This document shows, piece by piece, positions 28,501 to 35,498 of a DNA stretch of 64,000 nucleotides. The notes under the pieces were generated by a model. That model was not told the DNA's origin. It did no database searches and worked only from the letters and a program-made list of their open reading frames with translations. Source of the stretch: Cyanophora paradoxa (Eukaryota > Glaucocystophyceae > Cyanophorales > Cyanophoraceae); contig QPMI01000564.1 of the NCBI GenBank assembly GCA_004431415.1, positions 62,001 through 126,000 on the forward strand, written 5' to 3'. Positions within the stretch are counted from its first letter, which is position 1. Every line of letters begins with the position of its first letter. The position numbers and the translations under genes were made by a program.

Positions 28501-29238
28501 GGGACGGCTCTACCGCCTTTTATCAGGGACACAGTCTATGATACCACATGCAATATTTGGGTGTGTCGATCTGTGAGCAATCCACCTGTGACACAGGAAT
28601 TATACAAGTATCTCGCAGATACCTATGGTGCAATCTCAGGATCCTCCACAGGAAATCCAGCGACGGCTCCCATCGTGTTTGCGAATGCATACACAGCGCC
28701 AACATCATTAGCAGGGTCGACAGAGCCGCCACCAAATGATCCAAATCCGAACCAGCCTAACCCAGATCCCGATTCACAAGATCCCCCTACAACTAATCCA
28801 GATCCAAACACACCACCTAATAATCCCACGAATCCTACAAATCCAGTCGGGGCACCGGGAACTAATCCAGGAACGTTAGTGCTTATGATTCTCTTGCCGA
28901 TTCTCGGTGCTCTTGGGCTTGTGCTTGCATACAAATTTCGAGCTCTTTGTTGTGCTTGCTTAGATAGAACCATTGCAGGTGCAGGAAATAAATACTCAAC
29001 GCCTGAACTGAATGTGACCCAAACAGCCGAAGGAGATGTGGGGTTAGAGGTGAGATCGGCAGATGGAAACGCTCTTAGTGTTGTAAGGACTGACCGACCA
29101 CCAGCAAGTAGGGCAGCACCCAAAAAATCACGAGCACAAGAATTGGCAGAGCAAACGATGAATAATGACAGAGACTTTATGGCGGAAATGGCACAGCGAG
29201 AAGGGAGAATATATGAACATATTCCAAATGTAATGTAA
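25513..29238 (+). CDS. Membrane-anchored fibre/adhesin, 1241 aa
   Basis: The ATG at 25513 (MSFLNPRPDARVINS) follows TATAAAGAGG; longer versions start at non-ATG codons. Residues 1-135 form an N-terminal domain shared with the segment C fibre (LRINYNA...IQATRQLPK...FDRGRLNFFIQDESG). A short beta-helix-like repeat follows (TSNITASNISTNTLNVNSLNS). Several repeated beta-rich modules contain SYRYLAGVPASFNFTF-type strands and TCNI(V/Y) boxes. Near the end a Pro/Asn-rich linker (about 1070-1116) leads to one strong transmembrane helix (LVLMILLPILGALGLVLAY, about 1120-1140), a Cys-rich juxtamembrane stretch and a tail of about 95 residues. It may bind host surfaces from a membrane. The transmembrane anchor is unusual for a PLV fibre. 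Confidence 0.7.
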   Translation: MSFLNPRPDARVINSTTQIEDTDQVNTEIRGSLRINYNADREDPVSGTPSRPAALQLMNVEKGDHKLGIDFLLDDNERNRVASIQATRQLPKTVRYNRRNIPKAFDRGRLNFFIQDESGFQNAAMRIVDNSTLIAGVSTRKTKVEVVHDLSAGNLTTSNITASNISTNTLNVNSLNSESFFATNVATCNLNIESFVIQKSESVPQITEGVFTLDPAKPTLEIVDNGDVVDIIGANAPNVRSLALDKTTISFAEEIPAFTTEKQALRTDHVYITRDNINDLLGKDIVKAFLEFERSKNTKDSSQDGTLTTHTTEIAALQSEINALFAADGALAITLAHILSKRNIYPSIDNAYRIGLSNLRWSELHGVSMFASNLILPFNHSLRPNQILTSDNALISYTDFNSNLSRSVSRTETYTVEGYPQQIANGVFVAYVGKPTYTFTWDQLGVTGFETTIPTVSLVDHTTYYNPITNNNESNKAFIQNVTSTGFQVSFVINETYNLLIIRNNLLTSEATISFTLTINYITPEFDSEPRVKVYRDLQGSNIVPFSQNFDLGANSLRWNTVYSLSANTCNIVVAGSSATIGDLTAPFRKEYLKELYITKSDLPDAISLVLSPTPSISYHNGKDTSNVVQRGSKVFQASEIGSVSYRYLAGVPASFNFTFESPFVSPPTIEITDPNLYVVNDGSSTSLQNAPAGYSPFVATNITTTGFTLVGNATVTYALSGYPIGLYFAKFNLSVIPAVSLSPPFTVSWKATGTIPRFDPEDRLKIRYPLDVTDIHTTRINGQNFVFNGTNATLINNSVTNNYFFDSRYINTCNIVIHKTFEDRSKTLTVTLPTHSNVSDGFYYYLLNRYYTSYIPYPSETVSMSYPKVTLTSTNADFFGSTDFMRDFFYFTSSTDGLLVYYSYKYESIATQIESHPNTDVITAGDKKYIKTASPWVCTVRLDDRYTPNLNYIGLHSTCNIYVQGAISATKYYEGGNCDAGHRLLSRNGFFESFSGTALPPFIRDTVYDTTCNIWVCRSVSNPPVTQELYKYLADTYGAISGSSTGNPATAPIVFANAYTAPTSLAGSTEPPPNDPNPNQPNPDPDSQDPPTTNPDPNTPPNNPTNPTNPVGAPGTNPGTLVLMILLPILGALGLVLAYKFRALCCACLDRTIAGAGNKYSTPELNVTQTAEGDVGLEVRSADGNALSVVRTDRPPASRAAPKKSRAQELAEQTMNNDRDFMAEMAQREGRIYEHIPNVM

Positions 29239-29276
29239 CAACCTTAATTTTTGTAGTATGCAATAATAGATATATA

Positions 29277-30803
29277 ATGACGGAGCCCATAGTAGAGACG
29301 ACAATTAGGAATGCTGTGTTGAATAATCAATTTTACATAACCCATAGCAATATACCCAGTGAATCCAATGACCTACTTGTAAATTTGAAAGGGTATGTGA
29401 CGGGAGCTATGGCTTCCAACCTGTGGAATGACATTTTTGGTTACGAGTTTGGTCACATCTATGACATAGCAAATGGGATTGGCTATGTGGATGCAATGGC
29501 AGGAACAGTCTTTCGAAATCTAAATTGCAACTGTGTGGGTGGGTGGATGTTTCAGATCTGTTCAAATGTCGATCCTTCTATCGATCCCGCCACTGTGACC
29601 TTTGATTGCAATCTGTTTGCCCCCAAAACGATTTTTTCCATCACTTGCAATCTCGTTAACTCCGATGTGCCCATTGTGGCACCTCTTATGGGTGCATCCA
29701 ATATGTATATTCGAAGATACCCTGTGGTTCACACAGGTGGAGAGTATGTGATCCCAGATGATCCAGCTATAATGCCCATTAAAATTGATCTCCCTTCGGA
29801 TTATGTAGGAAGGGGGGAACTGAAAACTGTTTCATTTACAGGAGACTACAACGATCTCATTAATAAACCCACCGCAGCAAATCTACACCCTGTTGCATTT
29901 TCGGGTAGTTTTCTCGATCTGAATAATAGAGCGCATACCCACACAAAGGCAGAGATCACAGATTTCGCTCACACTCACACCAAATCCCAGATAACAGATT
30001 TTGCACACACCCACACCAGAGCGGATATTACAAATTTTGCTCATACCCATTTTAAATCTGAGATTACAGATTTTGCACACACTCATACAAAGTCACAGAT
30101 TACCGATCTTGGAAATGTTGCATATGTTGGTCATACCCACACTAAGGCAGAGATTACAGATTTTGCACACACTCATGATTGGAATACAGATATTTATAAC
30201 AAACCAGCGATTTTCTCGGGCAACTACAATGATTTGACCAATAGACCAACTCTTGATCCCTTCACAGCAACCACAATTAGAGCCAACAACACAATGTATG
30301 TAGGATCGGGTCAGATAGTAGAACCAGCAGGACCTATGTTTGATGAAACATGGTTTTTCCACAATTCACAGAATTACTTTGATCAAACTTTACTTGTTCG
30401 TGGAAATGCTTATGCAAGAAATTTTTATGCTATGAACCCCACAGACAGCTCGACTATAAGTAGATGTATTACAGAAGCAGATCTTACCAGTCAACTTAAT
30501 GCATATTTTAATGGGAAAATAAAAGCAGGAAAATATACTTACACCACTCCTGTATTGAATTACAATAATTTATATGTGTTCAATCTAACCATCTATTTTA
30601 GCAGTGCATTCACTTCTCCTCCTGTTGTAACAGCAACAGTAAGGCATGAAGGACAAGCAAACGCTACAACACCAGTCATATTTACTGTGAACCTGTTGAA
30701 TGTTTACAGTGACTATTTCACATGTGAACTTTTCACTGATCCATATGCAATGGACAATACAGCCAAAACTGTAACAATCCATTACATTGCTGTCGCAATT
30801 TAA
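29277..30803 (+). CDS. Tail-fibre-like protein with HTHTKxxITDF repeats, 508 aa
   Basis: It starts at ATG 29277, 38 bp after the membrane fibre gene. Residues of about 1-190 are a beta-rich head. Residues of about 195-305 carry six or more FAHTHTK(A/S)(E/Q)ITD repeats, the H-x-H repeats typical of phage tail fibres and needles, where the histidines can bind metal ions inside a trimer. The C-terminal about 110 residues (FNLTIYFSSAFTSPPVVTATV) form a jelly-roll-like receptor-binding end. The same repeat occurs in the segment C fibre. Function as a trimeric fibre is inferred from the family. Confidence 0.7.
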   Translation: MTEPIVETTIRNAVLNNQFYITHSNIPSESNDLLVNLKGYVTGAMASNLWNDIFGYEFGHIYDIANGIGYVDAMAGTVFRNLNCNCVGGWMFQICSNVDPSIDPATVTFDCNLFAPKTIFSITCNLVNSDVPIVAPLMGASNMYIRRYPVVHTGGEYVIPDDPAIMPIKIDLPSDYVGRGELKTVSFTGDYNDLINKPTAANLHPVAFSGSFLDLNNRAHTHTKAEITDFAHTHTKSQITDFAHTHTRADITNFAHTHFKSEITDFAHTHTKSQITDLGNVAYVGHTHTKAEITDFAHTHDWNTDIYNKPAIFSGNYNDLTNRPTLDPFTATTIRANNTMYVGSGQIVEPAGPMFDETWFFHNSQNYFDQTLLVRGNAYARNFYAMNPTDSSTISRCITEADLTSQLNAYFNGKIKAGKYTYTTPVLNYNNLYVFNLTIYFSSAFTSPPVVTATVRHEGQANATTPVIFTVNLLNVYSDYFTCELFTDPYAMDNTAKTVTIHYIAVAI

Positions 30804-30822
30804 CTATTTCGTAATTATAAAG

Positions 30823-31878
30823 ATGACCTCATTATTAGAAATCCCAAACTATGAACTCGCCGCGAAATCACTACATAGCACCTCCCATGAAGTTGTCGAC
30901 ACTACACCCGGTTTTATTTGCACTGAAATTACAAGCAATACCTCTTTCACAGAGAACAACATACTCAGAGTCAAAGAAATTCGATGTGATCGAAATGGGG
31001 GCAAGATAAGAACCACAGGTATTATTATCTCGAATAAAAATCAGGTTCAAGCGGGTCAAGTAGTCCCCGATTCAGCAATATACGATAATGTAGGTGGATT
31101 TACCACAGCACAGATAGTTACTTTTGGTAACACAAGTAATAACTCCGCTCTTGTTGTTAAGAGTGGAGGAGCATATATTGGTGATGGGGCGAATGTGGTG
31201 GGAACTGTTACAGCAAATCAACTTAATGTGAGTGGGACAAGTTCATTCACAGGATTGATGACCTTTAATGGTGGACTCTTAGGAAATGTTCAGTATGGAA
31301 CTATCACAGCTACTACAAGAATTAATGCACCTGAGATAGATAATGGGACAGATACAAATGTGAACTATAAACGAAATGGTAATACCATTTTCACTCTCGA
31401 AAAGACAATAACAGATGTCAAAGCAATCACAATTCCGACAAATAGTGGTCTTAAACGAACCTATTGCCCAAGAATGTGTATTTCAAGACAAGCAGCAGGT
31501 TGGTCAGGCACAACCACAATTTCGGCTTTAAGCTACTTTTCTTTCACAGGTGGTGGTTATCTTGTTAACAATGAAGGTGGCTTCGATGGATCTACAACAT
31601 TCACAGCACCTGTGACAGGAGTTTACAGGGTATTTTTCACAGGATTCAGACAACATGCAAACAATATGACTGTGATTATTCTTGAAATAAATGGAGCTAA
31701 CTCTACTTACGAAATGCGAACATCACATACAACAACTTCAACATCTGTCCCAATATCCTATGAAACTTTATTACCTTTAATTACTGGTGATTCATTTCGA
31801 TTGAAGAATTTATCAGGTGCAAGTATTACATTTGATATCAAATATTACTTAGTGTGTAACCTGGTTAGTGCTACATAA
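30823..31878 (+). CDS. C1q-like adhesin 1, 351 aa
   Basis: ATG 30823 directly follows TTATAAAG. The N-terminal half (TPGFICTEI...RVKEIRCDRNGGKIRTTG...ISNKNQVQ) is nearly repeated in the next gene. A short beta-helix-like stretch (VKSGGAYIGDGANVVGTVTANQL) links to a C-terminal C1q/TNF-like domain of about 130 residues, with FTAPVTGVYRVFFTGF and LPLITGDSFRLKN. C1q-like heads trimerise and bind ligands in many virion fibres. The pair may give alternative receptor specificities, as the C-terminal heads differ more than the stalks. Confidence 0.65.
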   Translation: MTSLLEIPNYELAAKSLHSTSHEVVDTTPGFICTEITSNTSFTENNILRVKEIRCDRNGGKIRTTGIIISNKNQVQAGQVVPDSAIYDNVGGFTTAQIVTFGNTSNNSALVVKSGGAYIGDGANVVGTVTANQLNVSGTSSFTGLMTFNGGLLGNVQYGTITATTRINAPEIDNGTDTNVNYKRNGNTIFTLEKTITDVKAITIPTNSGLKRTYCPRMCISRQAAGWSGTTTISALSYFSFTGGGYLVNNEGGFDGSTTFTAPVTGVYRVFFTGFRQHANNMTVIILEINGANSTYEMRTSHTTTSTSVPISYETLLPLITGDSFRLKNLSGASITFDIKYYLVCNLVSAT

Positions 31879-31900
31879 TATTGTCTGTATAGTATAAAGA

Positions 31901-32923
31901 ATGTCTACACAAATAGCTGTTCCTGTTTTCTGTTATGCCGCCCCAAAAATTCATCAACTTAACCACACAGTAACAGATGCAACCCCTGGGTTTATTTGCA
32001 CTGAAACCACAGGGGCTGATTCCTTTTCGCAAAACTCTGTGATCAGATGTAAAGAAATACGATGTGATCGAAATGGAGGGAAGGTGAGAACCACAGGTTT
32101 AATAGTTTCAAATAAAAACCAAGTTCAATCGGGTTCCATTGTATCAGATTCAGCTATTTATGATGATGTGGGAGGGTTCACCACACCAAAGATTGTTACT
32201 TTTGACAACACCATCAATAACTCAGCTCTTGTAGTAAAAAGTGGAGGCGCTTATATTGGAGATGGGGCAATGATTGATGGAACGCTTACAGCAAATCAAG
32301 TAAACATTACAGGAACAAGCACATTTACAGGTTTGGTTACAGCAAATGCTGGTATAAGTATTCCAAATTCCACACAATCTATAATAACAGCATCTACCAA
32401 GGTAGTAACACCTGAAATAGACACAGGGGGTGATGTAAATCTCCTTTTGAAACGCAATAGTGATATAGTTGCAACTCTGGAAGCCAATAGTTTAACTCTC
32501 AATTCAAGTTATCTAAAATATGATTCTCAGCCCCGATTTTCTGTTCAACTTGGATATACTCATATTGCTACTGCTGTTGCTGATCTGATCAATTGGACAA
32601 CCGTTTTCATTAATAATACGGGTGCATTTAATACAACCAATGGAAGGTTCACTGCTCCTGTGGCGGGTCATTACAGATTTTCAGCATATACCCATTCAAC
32701 AACAAGTAGTGCAATAAGTCTCACTTTAAAAGTGAATGACAATGACCCCAACAATGGGCAAATCATCACAACTAATAGTAGCACTTCTATTCTTAATAAA
32801 CCACTATATATTACTGTTATACTCAATATTGCTATGGGAGAGTATGTGACACTCGTTACTAATAATGTAGGTAGCTATACACAGCGAACAATCTTTTCAG
32901 GTGAACTTCTAAGCATCACTTAA
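31901..32923 (+). CDS. C1q-like adhesin 2, 340 aa
   Basis: A tandem paralogue of the preceding gene, 22 bp downstream, starting at ATG 31901. The stalk is closely similar (VTDATPGFICTETTG, KEIRCDRNGGKVRTTGLIVS, VKSGGAYIGDGAMIDGTLTA). The C-terminal domain again has the C1q signature (GRFTAPVAGHYRFSAYTHS, then IAMGEYVTLVTNN) but differs in loops and length. Gene duplication followed by head divergence is the simplest reading. Confidence 0.65.
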   Translation: MSTQIAVPVFCYAAPKIHQLNHTVTDATPGFICTETTGADSFSQNSVIRCKEIRCDRNGGKVRTTGLIVSNKNQVQSGSIVSDSAIYDDVGGFTTPKIVTFDNTINNSALVVKSGGAYIGDGAMIDGTLTANQVNITGTSTFTGLVTANAGISIPNSTQSIITASTKVVTPEIDTGGDVNLLLKRNSDIVATLEANSLTLNSSYLKYDSQPRFSVQLGYTHIATAVADLINWTTVFINNTGAFNTTNGRFTAPVAGHYRFSAYTHSTTSSAISLTLKVNDNDPNNGQIITTNSSTSILNKPLYITVILNIAMGEYVTLVTNNVGSYTQRTIFSGELLSIT

Positions 32924-32944
32924 TTTTCTCATCTTAAAGTAAGA
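32921..32944 (+). promoter_or_regulatory. Putative viral promoter (TAATTTTCTC + CTTAAAGTAAG)
   Basis: taattttctcatcttaaagt followed by aagaATG. It has the same box pair and spacing as upstream of 7841. Confidence 0.5.
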
Positions 32945-33208
32945 ATGTCGAATATATACCAAGTTGTTCTATCTGATACTGAAAAATTGGGAATGGAATA
33001 CTGTGCTGCTTCTGTTCAGGATTGGATTGATAATGTGGTTCACAATAGGGCAAGAATTGCAATTGATGAGATTGTTCAGAAAGAAATTCAATCTTGCATC
33101 TCATCAGGAGTTCAAATACCAACATCAAAGGAAGCTATTGTTTTACAGGCATTCCAAAGGGGAACTGTGAAAAAGGCGATTGAATATAATACAGTTGCTG
33201 AGGAATGA
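32945..33208 (+). CDS. Small protein at the end of the fibre cluster, 87 aa
   Basis: ATG 32945 is preceded by both shared promoter boxes. The protein is largely helical (VQDWIDNVVHNRARIAIDEI, then VQKEIQSC), followed by IPTSKEAIVLQAF. No Cys pairs, signal peptide or transmembrane segment is seen. It is the last gene of segment B. A fibre accessory or assembly role is a guess from position; no family is recognised. Confidence 0.5.
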   Translation: MSNIYQVVLSDTEKLGMEYCAASVQDWIDNVVHNRARIAIDEIVQKEIQSCISSGVQIPTSKEAIVLQAFQRGTVKKAIEYNTVAEE

Positions 33209-33250
33209 AGTCTAAATTAATTGGTTTTTCATAAAGCATGCATAAGAAAG

Positions 33251-33279
33251 GCATGTATCTTGCATAGTGGGCGGGGCGC
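33251..33279. repeat. 29-bp direct repeat, right copy
   Basis: Identical to 10888-10916 and in the same orientation; 43 bp after the last gene of segment B. Confidence 0.7.
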
Positions 33280-33330
33280 GAGTGTATTTTAACGTGGTCT
33301 ATCGTCGTACTTCGTCGTAAATATGCTAAT

Positions 33331-33420
33331 CGTACATTTCGATTCGTACATTTCGATTCGTACATTTCGATTGAAGTACATTTCGATTCGTACATTTCGA
33401 TTCGTACATTTCGATTGAAG
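33331..33420. repeat. 14-bp tandem repeat with higher-order period
   Basis: cgtacatttcgatt three times, then gaa, then the three-unit block again (the first unit of the second block lacks its first bases). Confidence 0.85.
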
Positions 33421-33489
33421 TCGCGAGTGTGTGCAGGTGGGCATTTTTGGCATGCTTGCTCATGCACATACTCGCGAATTCATTGTACT

Positions 33490-33559
33490 CTATCGGTGGG
33501 GGTCACCTTGATTTCGTATTTGATTTATCCGGATTAAGGCTATCGGTGGGGGTCACCTT
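33490..33559. repeat. 20-bp direct repeat pair
   Basis: ctatcggtgggggtcacctt at 33490-33509 and again at 33540-33559; a weaker relative lies near 33850. Confidence 0.8.
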
Positions 33560-33920
33560 TATTTTTCAATTTGCTAACTGAAAACAGTTTGGAAACTATC
33601 GGGAACATTTCGTAAAAATAGGGGTCTTACTGTCCTTACTGAGAAATCGAGGGAGGGTTTTAGGGCTTACTGAAAATGGTAAGAGATTAGAAAATAGGAG
33701 ATTGAATGGGTTTCGTGATTGGTTTCAGTAAGGAGAGGTTAGAAGTTCGAAAAATACAGTGTGGCTCAGTGCGAATTTGTGATTTTCGCACTGAGAATTG
33801 TGGGAGATGTAAGAGCTGCTTATTGACATGGTCGGCTTTTTTGCGCGCAATTGGTGGGGGTTACCTGCATGCGAGCTGGGAGCACTTTTCCTGCAGGGCA
33901 TAAGGGGAGAAAGTTAAGAG

Positions 33921-34134
33921 GAGTTTGAGGAGGCGCTGGGTCGGTGGGGAAGGTCTAGGAAGAGGGGAGGGCTGTTGAGAGGGAATATAATTATGGGAGG
34001 AGTTGTCCTGAGAGGAGTTGTTAAGGGGAGTTTGAGGAGGCGCTGGGTCGGTGGGGAAGGTCTAGGAAGAGGGGAGGGCTGTCGAGAGGGAATATAATTA
34101 TGGGAGGAGTTGTCCTGAGAGGAGTTGTCCTGAG
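33921..34134. repeat. 107-bp tandem duplication
   Basis: Two nearly identical copies starting gagtttgaggaggcgctggg at 33921 and 34028. Parts of the unit (gagagggaatataattatgg) also occur near the left end of the 40.7-kb element. Confidence 0.8.
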
Positions 34135-34185
34135 AGAATATAATTATGTATTTAGGGTAATTGGTTGAGCTGAGAGAGAATATAA

Positions 34186-35274
34186 TGAGGGGAGGAGTGG
34201 TGCTGCCAATCAGCTAGGTGTAGTTGAGCTCGAGGCCCTGAGGAAATTGAGAGGAGATTGGTGAGGGGAGGGGCGAGGTTCTCGCGGCCAGACGCATGCG
34301 CAGAGCTCGCGAATCGCTTAAACAGAGTCTAGAATGCATACATGATCGATGTCCAGGGATGCAGAGGCCAGGGCGTGCGAAAATATGTGCAGGCCTGTCC
34401 AGGATCAAAATTTGGCGTCGGCTGGGTTCTCGTGCTCTTTCGTGCCCTCAGAGCTTGCGAAAGAGTTTAAAAAGCTCTCAAATGAATACTGTAGCGATGG
34501 GCATGGGTGAGGACGCGAGGGCGCGCGGAAAGATGCGCAGGTCCGTCCAGGATCGAATTTTCGGGGACGGCTGGGTCCCCGCGGTCCGGCGCATTTAGAG
34601 ACCGTGCGAAAGGCTTCTTCTACATCTCAAATGCTTATGCTATCGTTCCGCGCATGCGCCGCGGCGTGGGCGCGCGGAAAGTTGCCCGGGCCTGTGCAGG
34701 ATCGAATTTTTGCCATCGGGCACCTTCCTGCGCTGTTCCGGCTCCGAAAAGCGGATATCTGGAGTGCGCAGGCCCTGCTATGTCTATGCGCGCCAGTACG
34801 CATCGAACGCGCGCGTCGGGGGACCGGCCGGAACCGGCTGGATCAAAATTTCGATCGACTCTTTGGACTGGAGCGTCGGCGGCGGCCGAAATCGAGCTTG
34901 CCGCGATGCGTGCGCTCTTTGCTGTCATCCTGACCGCTCTGGGACGTCCCTGGCAGGCTTTCGTCGGGGGACCGGGTCCCACTTTTTGGAGTTTCGCGAT
35001 CGAGGCGGGGTATAAATACCGGAATTGATCCGTGAGGGAAATTCGATTTTCGCGCGATGCCCAGGGGAGAACGATCGAATCTTCTTGGGTAAATTCTAGG
35101 GGAGCCATGAGTGCGAAAATAGATCAATGGAGCCGTGTAACTCTGTGTGACGTCGGAGACCGTTCGCTTTCATTGCGGAGGTTGCGAACCTGGACGGTCG
35201 GACCAATCGCAGAGCGGTGGAAAAAAAATAGATGGGGACGTTCACCATCGACCTACGGAAGAGGCTTCGCCCGA
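34186..35274. mobile_element. Non-autonomous element, copy 1 (right part)
   Basis: About 1.09 kb closely similar, in the same orientation, to 40864-41973. It ends in the same TIR, gaggcttcgcccga, at 35261-35274. The interior contains about three imperfect repeats of about 140 bp (each with ...cgcggaaagatgcgcagg...gtccaggatcgaa...). A TATA box (tataaatacc, 35011) precedes an ATG at 35107. The left TIR is not found, so this copy is truncated or rearranged on the left. It cuts the end of a viral 80-aa gene. Confidence 0.7.
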
Positions 35275-35495
35275 TCACATTCGGCGTAACGTGCTACGGG
35301 ATCACCATACGCCGATTGCGCAAGGACATTAACCAAGAGGTTTTTATATTCATGAACAACCGGTGATAGTTTGTTAGTTTGTTGTATTGTTTTTTCGACA
35401 TTTTGTAGCGCGGCTACAAGTTTGATAGTATCGAATGCAAGAGCGACAGGCTCAGAAGAAGTAGAAGGAGTTCCACCGAGTGGATAGGTCGCCAT
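35253..35495 (-). pseudogene. Small viral gene truncated by the non-autonomous element
   Basis: It starts MATYPLGGTPSTSSEPVALA at ATG 35495, 2 bp after the fibre stop codon at 35499 (read on the minus strand). About 73 residues are native (helical, with LVAALQNVEKTIQQTNKL). At 35274 the frame enters the TIR of the inserted element and ends a few codons later. The original C-terminus is not seen elsewhere in the window. It is in the fibre operon of segment C. No family is recognised. Confidence 0.5.
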
Positions 35496-35498
35496 TTA

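Larger units (their letters stand above)
33280..34185. other. Gene-free, repeat-rich junction
   Basis: No credible gene. It contains several short tandem and direct repeats (listed separately) and changes from AT-rich viral-like DNA to purine-rich, GC-richer DNA by about 33.9 kb. Confidence 0.5.

Noticed and set aside
29930-30180. Regular repeats in the 508-aa fibre looked like a CRISPR-style array
   Set aside because: They are in frame and encode HTHTKxxITDF fibre repeats; spacing and sequence follow the protein, not repeat-spacer units.
34635-35108. A 157-codon minus-strand frame open in both copies of the non-autonomous element
   Set aside because: Several other overlapping frames are equally open in both copies, as expected at this GC content; no domain or start context singles it out.
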